Shown: positions 38,501 through 46,782 of the stretch, piece by piece
How positions within the stretch are numbered: the stretch's first letter is position 1
Layout of the letters: each line of letters begins with the position of its first letter
From: Desulfobulbaceae bacterium
Lineage (GTDB): Bacteria > Desulfobacterota > Desulfobulbia > Desulfobulbales > Desulfocapsaceae
Direction of reading: 5' to 3'
DNA: 64,000 bases
Assembly: GCA_026988015.1 (NCBI GenBank)
Contig: JALSMA010000055.1
Span: 1 to 64,000, forward strand
Made by a program: the position numbers and the translations under genes
Notes under the pieces: generated by a model
Told to the model about the DNA's origin: nothing
Databases searched by the model: none
Seen by the model: the letters and a program-made list of their open reading frames with translations, nothing else

Positions 38501-39070
38501 TAGATTTCCGGTTATTATCCCTGTAACGTCGTTGATGAGTGGAAAATAGTTTCCAGCGATAACCAGGTTGGATACTTCTTCCGGAAATATGAAAAGAGTG
38601 ACAGAGTGATCGGGATCAGGAGTATTTTCTGTCAGAATGGGCAGGACAGTTTCCAAATCTAAAAAAGGCGAACTGGCATCAACAAATATCTTGTTCTCTT
38701 TGTCTTTGACAAAGAGAACATTTAGACGGTTGTGAGTGTCTGATGAAAGGGTTTTTTGGAGGATTGTAGATATATTGGTGCTATCAGAAGCGGTTAGCGC
38801 TTCTTTTAATATGGGGTCTGCTGCAATGTATTTAGTGTTGAGTCCCAGAGTTTCAAAAATAGAATTAAGACTGTTCTCCGTGTTAACATGATTTTGAAAC
38901 AAATATCCTTTCAACTGTTCAGTAATGACTTTATCGTTGAACTGATAGTTCCAGTAAAGGAGAGGGATGGTGAAAAGCAAAAAAAGAAACACAAAATAGA
39001 TTGGAACTACCTGGGAAAGCCTTTTTCCACCGGGCTGATTTTGAGTTTTGAGTTGTGGCTTAAGGTTCAT
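35543..39070 (-). CDS. Membrane hybrid sensor histidine kinase (PAS-HisKA-HATPase-REC-Hpt)
   Basis: A 1175-residue phosphorelay kinase. Transmembrane helices at about 21-44 and 294-318 flank a large periplasmic domain, probably a double Cache. A HAMP-like region, a long coiled coil (about 365-430) and a PAS domain (about 438-550) follow. HisKA has His573 in ANMSHEIRTPMNALIG; the ATPase keeps DSGIGI and GTGLGLAISKELIE. The receiver acceptor is Asp875 (ILMDIQMP). The Hpt has His1033 (LFHTVKG), and about 80 residues follow it (LLQKLLQQLKQMDFRAVQCW). The same tail recurs at the end of the 39.8-41.9 kb kinase. It is the last gene of the leftward signalling island, 144 bases after the pseudogene. 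Confidence 0.94.
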   Translation of the reverse strand: MNLKPQLKTQNQPGGKRLSQVVPIYFVFLFLLFTIPLLYWNYQFNDKVITEQLKGYLFQNHVNTENSLNSIFETLGLNTKYIAADPILKEALTASDSTNISTILQKTLSSDTHNRLNVLFVKDKENKIFVDASSPFLDLETVLPILTENTPDPDHSVTLFIFPEEVSNLVIAGNYFPLINDVTGIITGNLFGGMVLNTDTSLAENLRDKIQAEALLLVHKGRIIVSTEYADAPLLQAAVNEALNSSGSSFSILNDGYVVHHKNLRINNQESPLELVFIVHESIFAESKAAYQSKLIYLLLLAAALSTLTFFLVKRIFIKPLASLSSFAAQIVKKEDACYQQSPIYEFNQIGRVMTDTVHSLKETTEQLLTEVVTRQQILDQLNVQRNNLEKIVENRTKELMQINETLATRNRELDREKTEHLHSQEEMRQLAEAVRNSPVSIVITDRNGTIEYVNPKFSELTLYSPEEAIGQNPRILNAGLQSNLHFKEMWDTILSGQDWHGEFCNRKKNGELFWELASISPIRDADGNIRHFVAVKEDITERKSTEAKLQRAQQEAEEASRLKSLFLANMSHEIRTPMNALIGLSELALETSLTDRQFDYLNKIHSSARGLLKILNDILDYSKIEAGKLELDESLFSLPDLINQLENLFVHQAQKKKLSLELHIDDDVPTFIYGDQTRLRQVLTNLIGNGLKFTEQGGVTATISLVNKSKSLSRIKFTITDSGIGIPSDKLSTLFDAFSQIDPSHTRKYGGTGLGLAISKELIEIMGGTIMITDNPEAGSTFSFILKFKNETDVNKQLLSHEYRVEDQRLDAMHLIDGAHILLVEDNAINQQISVEILAKAHITVDIAANGVIAVDKFRSSLANNSHYSAILMDIQMPVLDGYKATKKIREIEATQDIPFSKIPIIAMTAHTMNGDREKGLATGMNDYIGKPINITALFTTLALWIGKKSGEVGTHISKAKKQHAPVTNSERNLPNALPGIDLQSGIARLEGNSKLYLRLLRDFSTEYGSCYSDAVELLHHKDQETFKRLFHTVKGVAGNLCAYRIQDVASRLEEAISNGQSTAPLLSQLAIAWEELQQSICSLENRGSFQILEDIPFSSTNLDEPVRLLQKLLQQLKQMDFRAVQCWQQIQPYFLGSTWDKEITEIDRCVTRFDFEKAGKLITSFLATLRNTP

Positions 39071-39214
39071 TGTTGAATGTTAATCCTGGAAAATATTGAT
39101 ATTTTGATTGTGACATTATCATTTTTTGTTCCTGCCTGTTTTCTTGCCCTGTAGAGAGGCTCATCGGCAAGTTAAATACACTGTTCGAGGGTAAAGTTGT
39201 TTCCACTTAAATAT

Positions 39215-39762
39215 TTAGCCCCCTGTGCACACGGTAATCTGGAGCTGTTGGTCATTTTTTGAAGAGGGCACATGGGCATCTGCTATTTCCTCACGGAGAT
39301 TGTTGAATAGCATCTTGGCAGAAATGAAGGTGAGGTCAGCGATAAGGATGCAAAATTCTTCGCTGCCAAATCTCGAAATTATTGCAGAATGGGAAATGGA
39401 TTCCCCAATCAGTAATGATATCATTTTGATGACTTTATTACCAGCATCATGGCAATAGGTATCAATAACTTTTTTAAAAAAGATAATGTTTATCATTGCA
39501 CATTTAACAGAGTGGTCTTGTTTTTTAAGCAGATGAGAGCAGCCGTTGTCCGGCATTTCTTTAATTACTTCTCCATTAAGTGCATCCGGTAGATTAGAGT
39601 CAACAAGTGCGACATCGAAGTGGGCATGGTCAATTGCTAGTATTTTATGGTCTCAGCCAAGGTCCTTGTCCAGATAATTACCGCATCAAATGCTGTTTGA
39701 ATTCTCTTTTTTCCGATGTTTCTAAATATTGGACTATCTTCAACAATTAACACAGGACTCAT
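39215..39762 (-). pseudogene. Decayed REC-GGDEF (diguanylate cyclase-type) regulator gene
   Basis: The frame starts at ATG 39762, overlapping the upstream kinase stop by 4 bases, and encodes a receiver start MSPVLIVEDSPIFRNIGKKR. It hits a stop near 39637 just after an AAAA run. One added A would restore ILAIDHAHFDVALVDSNLPD, a receiver continuation. That frame then jumps from GEVIKEMPD to a GGDEF fragment: FFKKVIDTYCHDAGNKVIKM and SRFGSEEFCIL, where GGDEF has become GSEEF. The protein ends at ITVCTGG, short of the domain end. Most of the receiver, any second receiver and the start of the GGDEF domain are deleted. Three separate lesions make a simple sequencing error an insufficient explanation. 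Confidence 0.82.
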
Positions 39763-41888
39763 ACCTGACTCCTCTTTGACTGGTCACTCTGTATCTGCTG
39801 TAAAATACTAGAGAGCAAGCCAGCAGCTTCTTTGAACTTGTATTGCGATATATGGTTGTCTATATCCTTGACGGTTTTTGATTCAAGACTTGGAAGCAAC
39901 CCTTTGAGATCGTTCCATTTTTCAGTAGAATCGAATTGATTTGACTCAAGCTTTGTCAGGAGTTCCAGGATAATAACTTCTGCTTTTTCATTGCAGCAAG
40001 CAAAATCAAACGGAAATGATTTACTGCTCTGGCGGTGTATTGCGGGACAGGTTTTTTTCTCTGGGGATGGCTGAGTTGGCTTCATACCAGCCACCATTTT
40101 AGTTCGCGAAAATGATTTGGAAGACGGGCTGTTGCCTGGACTTTTAATATATGAAAATGAGATTGAGAAACTGAAGGTGCTTCCCTGACCAGGTTCGCTG
40201 ACAACCTTAAGTTTACCTCCCATAAGCTCCACTTGTCGTTTAGTTATCGCAAGTCCCAGTCCGATCCCACCAAATTTTCTGGTGTTTGATTCATCAGCCT
40301 GGGAAAAAGAGTCGAAGAGTGTTTTTTGCTGATCTTTACTGATACCGATTCCTGTGTCGGAGATGGAAAATCTAATGGTGGCCAGTTCGTCTGAGAGATG
40401 GTGCAGCCGCACATCGATAGTAACGGAACCGTGTTGAGTAAATTTAAAACTGTTGGCAAGTAACTGAATGAGAATCTGTTGCAGTTGTTTGCCATCACCT
40501 GAAATTATATCAGGAAGCTTTGTGTCCAGGTGAGTGGTAAAAGAAATGTTTCTCCTGGCAGCCTGATCTTCAAAAAGATAAACCATCTCTTCTAATGTTT
40601 CCCGAATTCTGAAATCTTTGTTCTGGAGAGGAATGCTGCCGGTTTCAAGTTGAGAGAAGAAAAGAATTTGATCGAAAATTTTCAGTAAGGATCGTGACGA
40701 ATGTTTTATGTTGCCAAGATATTCTGTCTGCGTCTTATCAAGAGCAGTCTCAAGGGTTAAATCACTGAAACCTATTATGGCGTTCATGGGAGTGCGAATC
40801 TCATGACTGATATTGGCAAGAAATCTCGATTTTGCCATACTTGCCCGATCCGCATCTTCTTTTGCCTTTCTGAGAAATATTTCTGTCTTTTGTTGTTCAG
40901 TTATATCCTGGTAGGTATGGAGCAGGGCTTTTTCTCCTTTGAAGATGATATGGAGGTGGCTAATTTCAACAACTATACCGGGTCCGAGTTTGTCAAAAAG
41001 AGCTATGGCCTTTTTATCAAGATTGTGGCTTTTGGGTGGAATAGGGCAGGCATCACAATGCGTCAGTCCACTTGCATATGCGTTGAAACATTTTTGACCA
41101 ATGGTTGCCTTACCCTGTAAATCAATGAGAAATTTACTCTGGTACAAGATGGTACCATTGCTACTCACAATGTCCATAAGTATAGGAATCGAATCAAGAA
41201 TGGAGTTGAGCATATTCTCATTTTCAACAACCACATTTACCATGGGGCGGAACCCAAATACAATAAGTGCAATTAACAGGATAATCATGAGAAAAAAAGT
41301 AAGCAGGGCGCTGCTTTTCAGTATCTCAGTGTATCTGTTACTCTCTTTTTCATATTGTTTTACAACAGCATTTAGTGCGGTTAACAATGGTCCCCTTGCG
41401 TATACAGAGAGATTCTTGAGGCTAACCTTACGATCACTGGTCGATGTCATCATGAGAAAATCGTTTACGCTGCTGATGTATTCAGTGACCTTCTGATCCA
41501 CTGCAAAAGGTGGTGAAAAATACATTTCGCGTAGTGTGGGGCTCAGGGTTACCATTGAGTTATTGTTACCATTTCCAGAGGTGAGGTGCTTGTGAGATGT
41601 CTCTAGAAGTTTTAGAGAATCGTGAAGCCGTTCTCGCAACTGGATGCATTTTTCTTTTGGGCTGCACTCAAACAGCTCATGGCTGAGTAGAGCAATTTGC
41701 TGTGAAAGCATGCGTTGCCGGCCCGATACATTGATGACGGAGCCATAGCCATCCTGAAGTTTGATTATATATTCAAGGACAATCAGGGAGGAAAGTGAAA
41801 GACAAAAAACCAGGATCACAGCCAGCATATAGCGTATGGTGAGCTGTTTTTTGCGTTGTGTTTTGTGGTTAGTAGCGTCTATCATCAC
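39759..41888 (-). CDS. Sensor histidine kinase with PilJ-type N-terminal domain
   Basis: A 709-residue membrane kinase. The N-terminal transmembrane helix (about 20-40) leads into a PilJ/NarX-like periplasmic helix with the motif VINVSGRQRMLSQQIALLSHEL; a second helix lies at about 195-213. A PAS-like region with a cysteine pair follows (CFNAYASGLTHCDACP). HisKA has His362 in ANISHEIRTPMNAIIG; the ATPase keeps DTGIGI and GIGLGLAITKRQVELMGG. After it there is no receiver or Hpt, only a 90-residue tail (VIILELLTKLESNQFDST...) like the post-Hpt tail of the 35.5-39.1 kb kinase. That suggests internal loss of REC and Hpt. Upstream gene ends 18 bases before. Confidence 0.92.
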   Translation of the reverse strand: MMIDATNHKTQRKKQLTIRYMLAVILVFCLSLSSLIVLEYIIKLQDGYGSVINVSGRQRMLSQQIALLSHELFECSPKEKCIQLRERLHDSLKLLETSHKHLTSGNGNNNSMVTLSPTLREMYFSPPFAVDQKVTEYISSVNDFLMMTSTSDRKVSLKNLSVYARGPLLTALNAVVKQYEKESNRYTEILKSSALLTFFLMIILLIALIVFGFRPMVNVVVENENMLNSILDSIPILMDIVSSNGTILYQSKFLIDLQGKATIGQKCFNAYASGLTHCDACPIPPKSHNLDKKAIALFDKLGPGIVVEISHLHIIFKGEKALLHTYQDITEQQKTEIFLRKAKEDADRASMAKSRFLANISHEIRTPMNAIIGFSDLTLETALDKTQTEYLGNIKHSSRSLLKIFDQILFFSQLETGSIPLQNKDFRIRETLEEMVYLFEDQAARRNISFTTHLDTKLPDIISGDGKQLQQILIQLLANSFKFTQHGSVTIDVRLHHLSDELATIRFSISDTGIGISKDQQKTLFDSFSQADESNTRKFGGIGLGLAITKRQVELMGGKLKVVSEPGQGSTFSFSISFSYIKSPGNSPSSKSFSRTKMVAGMKPTQPSPEKKTCPAIHRQSSKSFPFDFACCNEKAEVIILELLTKLESNQFDSTEKWNDLKGLLPSLESKTVKDIDNHISQYKFKEAAGLLSSILQQIQSDQSKRSQV

Positions 41889-41906
41889 TGTTGATTGCAG
41901 ATTGTC

Positions 41907-44900
41907 TCAGGGTACCTGGAAATAATTCTGGTATTTTTCACTGGATCGCCATGACTCTAGAATAGTGAATAGTTCCTCTGCAGGTACCGGTGGACTAACC
42001 AGGTAACCCTGTATTTCGTCACAGTCTATGGCGTGAAGAATTGCCAGCTGTTTGCTGGTTTCAACTCCTTCGGCTATGACAACCATCTTTAGCTGGATTG
42101 CGAGGGAAACAATGGCCTTAACGACAGCACAGTCATTGGCATCTTCTGTTATGTCCTGGATAAATGAGCGATCAACCTTCAGGATATCGATGGGAAACTT
42201 TTTCAGATAACTGAGTGAGGAGTAGCCCGTGCCAAAATCATCAACGGAGAGAATTACTCCAAGTTGTTTAAGTTCCCATAGACTGGCTATGGTTTTGGTC
42301 ACATCATCCATGATTACTGTTTCGGTAATCTCAAGTTCCAGGAGATGGGGGGGGACTCCAGTTTCTTGAAGAATATTACTCACTAGGTTAACAAGTTTAT
42401 CATTGGAAAATTGTCTGCCAGAGAGGTTGACAGAAACCCTGAGATCCGGAAAAGTTGAATGCCATTTCTTGATTTGGTAACATGATTCCCTGAGGACCCA
42501 CTCCCCTATTTCATTTATTAAGCCGGTATCCTCAGCGACAGGAATAAAGTCATTGGGTGGGATGATTGTACCTTGGTGTAGCCAGCGAACAAGGGCCTCC
42601 ACACCAACGATTGTCCCCTTTCTGATAGAAACTTTTGGTTGGTAGTATACCAGGAACTCTTCATTTCCTATGGCCTTACGGAGGTTTGCGGCCATCCTGA
42701 AGCGGGTATCTGCGTTCTCTGTCATAGCTTTGGTATAGAACTTGATTTGACCCTTTCCGGCAGCCTTTGCATGGTACATGGCCGTGTCTGCATTTTTAAG
42801 GAGCAGCGTGGATTTAGTCCCATCTTCGGGGTAAATGGTAATACCAAGGCTTGCCGCGATCTCAACCTGTTCATCGCCCAGGGTATAGGGAGCGCTGAGA
42901 GTTGCCAGGATTTTCTGGGCGAGAAGTGCCAGATTGTTTTCCTGTTTGATGTTTGTGAGAATGACTACAAACTCATCTCCGCCGAGACGGGCGACAGTAT
43001 CACTTTCTCGAATACTGTCCTGAAGCCTTTGTGCGACCTGGATCAGGAGCTGATCACCTGCAGGGTGGCCAAGGCTGTCATTTACCTCTTTGAATCCATC
43101 AAGATCAAGAAGTATGAGACCAAGGTCCTTTTGTTCCCGTTTGCTCACTGCAAGATCATGTTGCAGGCGGTCGTGAAAGAGAAGACGATTAGCCAGTCCG
43201 GTCAGGGGATCGTAGTGGGCAAGTTTCTCCAACTTTTCTTCTGTTTCTTTAATGGCGGTAATGTCTGTTGAGAGAGCAACGTAATTGGTTATTTTGTTGT
43301 CCTTATTTTTTACAGCAGAAATGGAAAGCCATTTTGGGTAGATGGAACCATTTTTTCGTCTGTCCCAGATCTCACCTTGCCAGTACCCTTTGGACAGAAG
43401 ATCCTGCCACATCTGTTGATAAAATTTTTCATCATGCTTTCCGGATTTCAGTATTCTCGGATTTTGTCCTAAAATTTCATCGCGTTTATAGCCAGCCATG
43501 GTAACAAAGGCATCATTTACTTCAAGTATGGTTCCTTCAGCATTGGTTATCACCAGGGCTTCCTGGGTGATTTCAAGATATTTTGATGCCAGCCGCAGAT
43601 CCTGTTCTATTTTCTGTCGTTCTCGAATCTCGTCTTTCAACTCTTCGTTAAGGAGGGCAAGGTCATGGGTTCGTTTCTGCACCTTGTCTTCGAGAGAATG
43701 TGCAAGATCAAGAACTTCTTCTCTGGAATCTTTAAGATGGTGCAGCATGATTTGCATGGAACTGGCAAGCCTTCCTACTTCATCACTGCCTTGAACGGGA
43801 AGTTCAATTTCCTCTCCGCCTGCAATTCTGTCAGCGGCTTTGGTTAATTCTTTTAAGGGCCTGGTAACAAGGTAGGCCAAAAGTGAGGTGAGCAGCGAAA
43901 TCATCAGCACTGCACTGAACAGGATAAATATGAGTTTATTTCGAAAAGCTAGAGACTGCTGGTGCAGAATGGCAAGAGATACCTCGGCACCGAGTATCAT
44001 ACAGCGTTCAGGGTTGAGTAAATCAAAATGAAATTTTCGCAAGGCCAGTCCGACTTCTGTGCCCATACGGTCAAGACTGAGAATTTCTCTGTTATCGCTC
44101 CCATCTATGAAATCCTTGACTGGATAATCATCCTGAATACGTCGTGGACGATTGAATTCAAAACCAAAGGTTCGATCTTTATCGCGATGGATAAGGTAAT
44201 CACCATATTGATTTGTCATCATATACTTGGTGTTGCTATGATCCTGGCTGAACGATTTTGTGATGACCTGGAAATCAGCATTGATAATAAGGATTCCGGT
44301 GACCTGACCAGGCTTGTCAAAGATTGGAGTCGCAAAGCGGATAACAGGTTGCAGGGGGAGGGTAATGCGATCATGTTCCCGGTTCAGGTTGACTGGCGAA
44401 AAGTAAACCTGTCCCTGTTTCAGAGTGATGGTTTGCTGATAGTATTCACGATGTACTTTACGTTGCAGGTGCTCCTCTTTTACCTCAACAATGTCACCTG
44501 CAACTTTGTCGAGTCTGACGTATTCACTACCGCCATCACGATTTAGAATAAGCCGAATACTTAAATAAGCTGCGCGTTGCTGCAAAACTGTACTGAGAAG
44601 TGTGGAGAGTCTCTGTCTCCAGATCGTCTCTGTTGCGTTTTCCTGTTCATCATAACCATCACCACTTGCAATGCAGCGTAGAATTCCCTGTACTGACGGG
44701 GATTCTGCAAGAAACAGGGCGTCTTTATGGAAGAGTTGAAAACTGGTTTCCATACGTACGGATTCCCTTTGCAAGGAGTCCTGAAGACGGATCAGAGACT
44801 CCTGGCGAAGGATGTCGTCTGCATTTCTGTAGGCAAGAAATCCAATAAGGATAACCCCCATCCCGGAAACAAAAAAGGAGAGCAGGGCAATTTTTACTGG

Positions 44901-44921
44901 CATTGTCTGGAAAAACCTCAT
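41907..44921 (-). CDS. Membrane GGDEF-EAL protein with PAS and HAMP domains
   Basis: A 1004-residue c-di-GMP enzyme. Transmembrane helices at about 11-30 and 328-349 enclose a large periplasmic sensor, probably a double Cache. HAMP (about 350-400), coiled coil, PAS (about 445-555), GGDEF (about 565-730) and EAL (about 740-990) follow. GGDEF is intact at Gly647 (ARLGGDEFVV), preceded by an RESD inhibitory-site motif. EAL is intact at Glu775 (VEALVRWLH), with DDFGTGYSSLSYLKKFP and ETVIMDD. So both synthesis and hydrolysis motifs are present; the net activity cannot be told. ATG overlaps the repeat-protein stop by 4 bases. Confidence 0.95.
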   Translation of the reverse strand: MRFFQTMPVKIALLSFFVSGMGVILIGFLAYRNADDILRQESLIRLQDSLQRESVRMETSFQLFHKDALFLAESPSVQGILRCIASGDGYDEQENATETIWRQRLSTLLSTVLQQRAAYLSIRLILNRDGGSEYVRLDKVAGDIVEVKEEHLQRKVHREYYQQTITLKQGQVYFSPVNLNREHDRITLPLQPVIRFATPIFDKPGQVTGILIINADFQVITKSFSQDHSNTKYMMTNQYGDYLIHRDKDRTFGFEFNRPRRIQDDYPVKDFIDGSDNREILSLDRMGTEVGLALRKFHFDLLNPERCMILGAEVSLAILHQQSLAFRNKLIFILFSAVLMISLLTSLLAYLVTRPLKELTKAADRIAGGEEIELPVQGSDEVGRLASSMQIMLHHLKDSREEVLDLAHSLEDKVQKRTHDLALLNEELKDEIRERQKIEQDLRLASKYLEITQEALVITNAEGTILEVNDAFVTMAGYKRDEILGQNPRILKSGKHDEKFYQQMWQDLLSKGYWQGEIWDRRKNGSIYPKWLSISAVKNKDNKITNYVALSTDITAIKETEEKLEKLAHYDPLTGLANRLLFHDRLQHDLAVSKREQKDLGLILLDLDGFKEVNDSLGHPAGDQLLIQVAQRLQDSIRESDTVARLGGDEFVVILTNIKQENNLALLAQKILATLSAPYTLGDEQVEIAASLGITIYPEDGTKSTLLLKNADTAMYHAKAAGKGQIKFYTKAMTENADTRFRMAANLRKAIGNEEFLVYYQPKVSIRKGTIVGVEALVRWLHQGTIIPPNDFIPVAEDTGLINEIGEWVLRESCYQIKKWHSTFPDLRVSVNLSGRQFSNDKLVNLVSNILQETGVPPHLLELEITETVIMDDVTKTIASLWELKQLGVILSVDDFGTGYSSLSYLKKFPIDILKVDRSFIQDITEDANDCAVVKAIVSLAIQLKMVVIAEGVETSKQLAILHAIDCDEIQGYLVSPPVPAEELFTILESWRSSEKYQNYFQVP

Positions 44922-46771
44922 TCCTGGACCTCTCCGGTTTCTGCGAGACCAATTAGCTGTTGCAGCAGGAAGATTGATTGCCTGAGATTTTGTTCAACAT
45001 CACTGGAATTTTTTCTGGGAAATCCAGGAAGGGAGGATGGGAAAACAGTCACATCGAAGTGAAGTTTCAGACCTCGGATTTCAGTAAGTATTAATTGCAG
45101 TTCATTATACACAACAGTGGTGGTGGTCCTGCTGTTGGGAGAAGATAGTGGAAAAATTGGGGATTTTATTCCTGCTCTGCGTTGCACAAGCTTGACAAGA
45201 TCCCAAACCTCATGACTGGTTGCGAGAACGTGGCGTGGCTGTAATGCAAGATCTGACTGCACATCTACCTTCTCAATAATGTTAACTCCAAGGTGATCTG
45301 AGATGATGAGGAGTTCCTGGCGGATCTTGTCGGCAAGTACATAGGTATCTCCCGGGCTGTAACTGGGACTCCCCAGGAGGATATCAATTTCGTCTGCAAT
45401 CTCTCTCGTTTTGTTATAGACATCGCTGGATGTTTTTCCCTGGATTCGACTTCGGTGATCATTATACCAGGGGACGGACTCAACACCGCCAGATCTATAG
45501 AGTACTTCAAGTTCCATATCCAACCGGGTAACGAGTTCAAAAACTTCGTCAGGGGTAATTGTGCGAAGAGGAGCAAATGGTACGGCAATGGGGCCAAGTT
45601 CCTTACTGCTTCTCAGCAGACTTACCTGCCGGATACATTCAAGTGTCTTGTCATATACATGCTGCGGAGCAAGACCTTCGATGGGGAACTTTTTTTCAAT
45701 GGTCTGTCGAATTCCAAGTCGCTCTTTATAATTGTGTAATTCCCAAAGAATATGATCCGCAACCTGATAGACATGATCCGGTTTTTTGACCAGTGACTCC
45801 CGGTCATACTGGCTGAGTGTTTTGTTGAGAGGAAAGAGGGGCATGAGTTCTCTGGCCCATTTCAAATTTCGAATTATATCGTCAGAGTCATGGCGTTTTT
45901 CAGGCCTTTTGAGAGGGAAGGTTCGTTCAAGGCCGAGACGGAACTTGATTCTTTGCAGTTCGGCACGAATTCCAAGCAGACCATCATAAACGTCTGATAT
46001 GGTGATTACACGACGTGGAACTTTGTTGGGTACGACAGGTGCTAACCAGAGGTTCTTCTGAGCCTTGGCAATAGTTGTCATAAGTTCAGATACAGCCTGA
46101 AGGGCATGATTTGGGTGATGGCCTGTGGCTAGGGGGGGCTTGTCTTTTGTGCTGATAATATTCTGAGAGTTTCTGAGAAAACGGATTTCGGAAAGGATTT
46201 GCTCCGTGAGTGCATAAGCATCATTAGGGCTGACACCGCGCATTCCAAGAAGTGGATTCAGTGCGTATGATATTTCCCAGAGTTTTTGATACACATCATT
46301 AGGTGATTTACCGATGATTTTCTCATGGCTGAGGCTGTAAGGTGCGATGTTGTGTTTATATTCGAGAATGAGCCAGAGTTCCTGTTCAAGTCGCTGAACC
46401 AGTTCGTAGACTTCCAGGGGGGTGATTCTTCGTGCCGGGTAGGCAGGGATGGTAATTTCTCCTAGATCCTCAATACGTCTGAGACGATTGATTTTTTCCA
46501 TAACCTCAAAACACTTCTGCAGCACATGGCTGGGTTTTTTGTTTATTTGAACAGGAACTTTGGGCCATGGGCTTTCAATATCATACAGGGATCTTATCTG
46601 TTCGACCTGGGAGCGAATAAGGAGGGTTTTTGCGTATACATCATCCGGGGTTCTTTGTGTCGCCAGCAGGGGGCGCGCACAGACCAATAACAGGCAGAGG
46701 ATGACAGCAGTTATCCAGAGGGAAGAGAGAGCGTTCCGCAACTTGAGAGGCGGTAAGGAAAAATTTGTCAT
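44918..46771 (-). CDS. Periplasmic helical-repeat protein, novel, coupled to the GGDEF-EAL gene
   Basis: A 617-residue protein with a signal peptide or anchor (hydrophobic 16-36, possible cleavage after LLAT). The rest is made of sixteen units of 25-40 residues, each beginning with a motif like P-x-D/H-V-Y and then a helix with I..E...L. Motif valines or equivalents fall near residues 44, 82, 121, 159, 185, 222, 260, 298 and again near 333, 371, 411, 450, 476, 514, 553, 591. The second set repeats the first with an offset of 289-293. No known domain was recognised. Its stop overlaps the GGDEF-EAL start (ATGA), and its own start is 11 bases past the HD-GYP gene. A periplasmic partner of the GGDEF-EAL sensor domain is a reasonable inference. 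Confidence 0.85.
   Translation of the reverse strand: MTNFSLPPLKLRNALSSLWITAVILCLLLVCARPLLATQRTPDDVYAKTLLIRSQVEQIRSLYDIESPWPKVPVQINKKPSHVLQKCFEVMEKINRLRRIEDLGEITIPAYPARRITPLEVYELVQRLEQELWLILEYKHNIAPYSLSHEKIIGKSPNDVYQKLWEISYALNPLLGMRGVSPNDAYALTEQILSEIRFLRNSQNIISTKDKPPLATGHHPNHALQAVSELMTTIAKAQKNLWLAPVVPNKVPRRVITISDVYDGLLGIRAELQRIKFRLGLERTFPLKRPEKRHDSDDIIRNLKWARELMPLFPLNKTLSQYDRESLVKKPDHVYQVADHILWELHNYKERLGIRQTIEKKFPIEGLAPQHVYDKTLECIRQVSLLRSSKELGPIAVPFAPLRTITPDEVFELVTRLDMELEVLYRSGGVESVPWYNDHRSRIQGKTSSDVYNKTREIADEIDILLGSPSYSPGDTYVLADKIRQELLIISDHLGVNIIEKVDVQSDLALQPRHVLATSHEVWDLVKLVQRRAGIKSPIFPLSSPNSRTTTTVVYNELQLILTEIRGLKLHFDVTVFPSSLPGFPRKNSSDVEQNLRQSIFLLQQLIGLAETGEVQE
44921..46651 (-). repeat. Two-fold internal duplication of an eight-unit repeat array (protein level)
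   Basis: Residues 41-329 (46651 down to 45785) and 330-617 (45784 down to 44921) of the repeat protein correspond unit by unit. Examples are EVYELVQRLEQEL with EVFELVTRLDMEL, SPNDVYQKLWEI with SSDVYNKTREI, and SPNDAYALTEQI with SPGDTYVLADKI. The DNA itself is diverged, so the duplication is old. Confidence 0.8.
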
Positions 46772-46782
46772 TTGCAGAGTAG

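Noticed and set aside
42639-43271. 210-codon plus-strand frame opposite the GGDEF-EAL gene
   Set aside because: It is antisense to well-conserved GGDEF coding sequence and has no ribosome site or domain, so it is a shadow frame.
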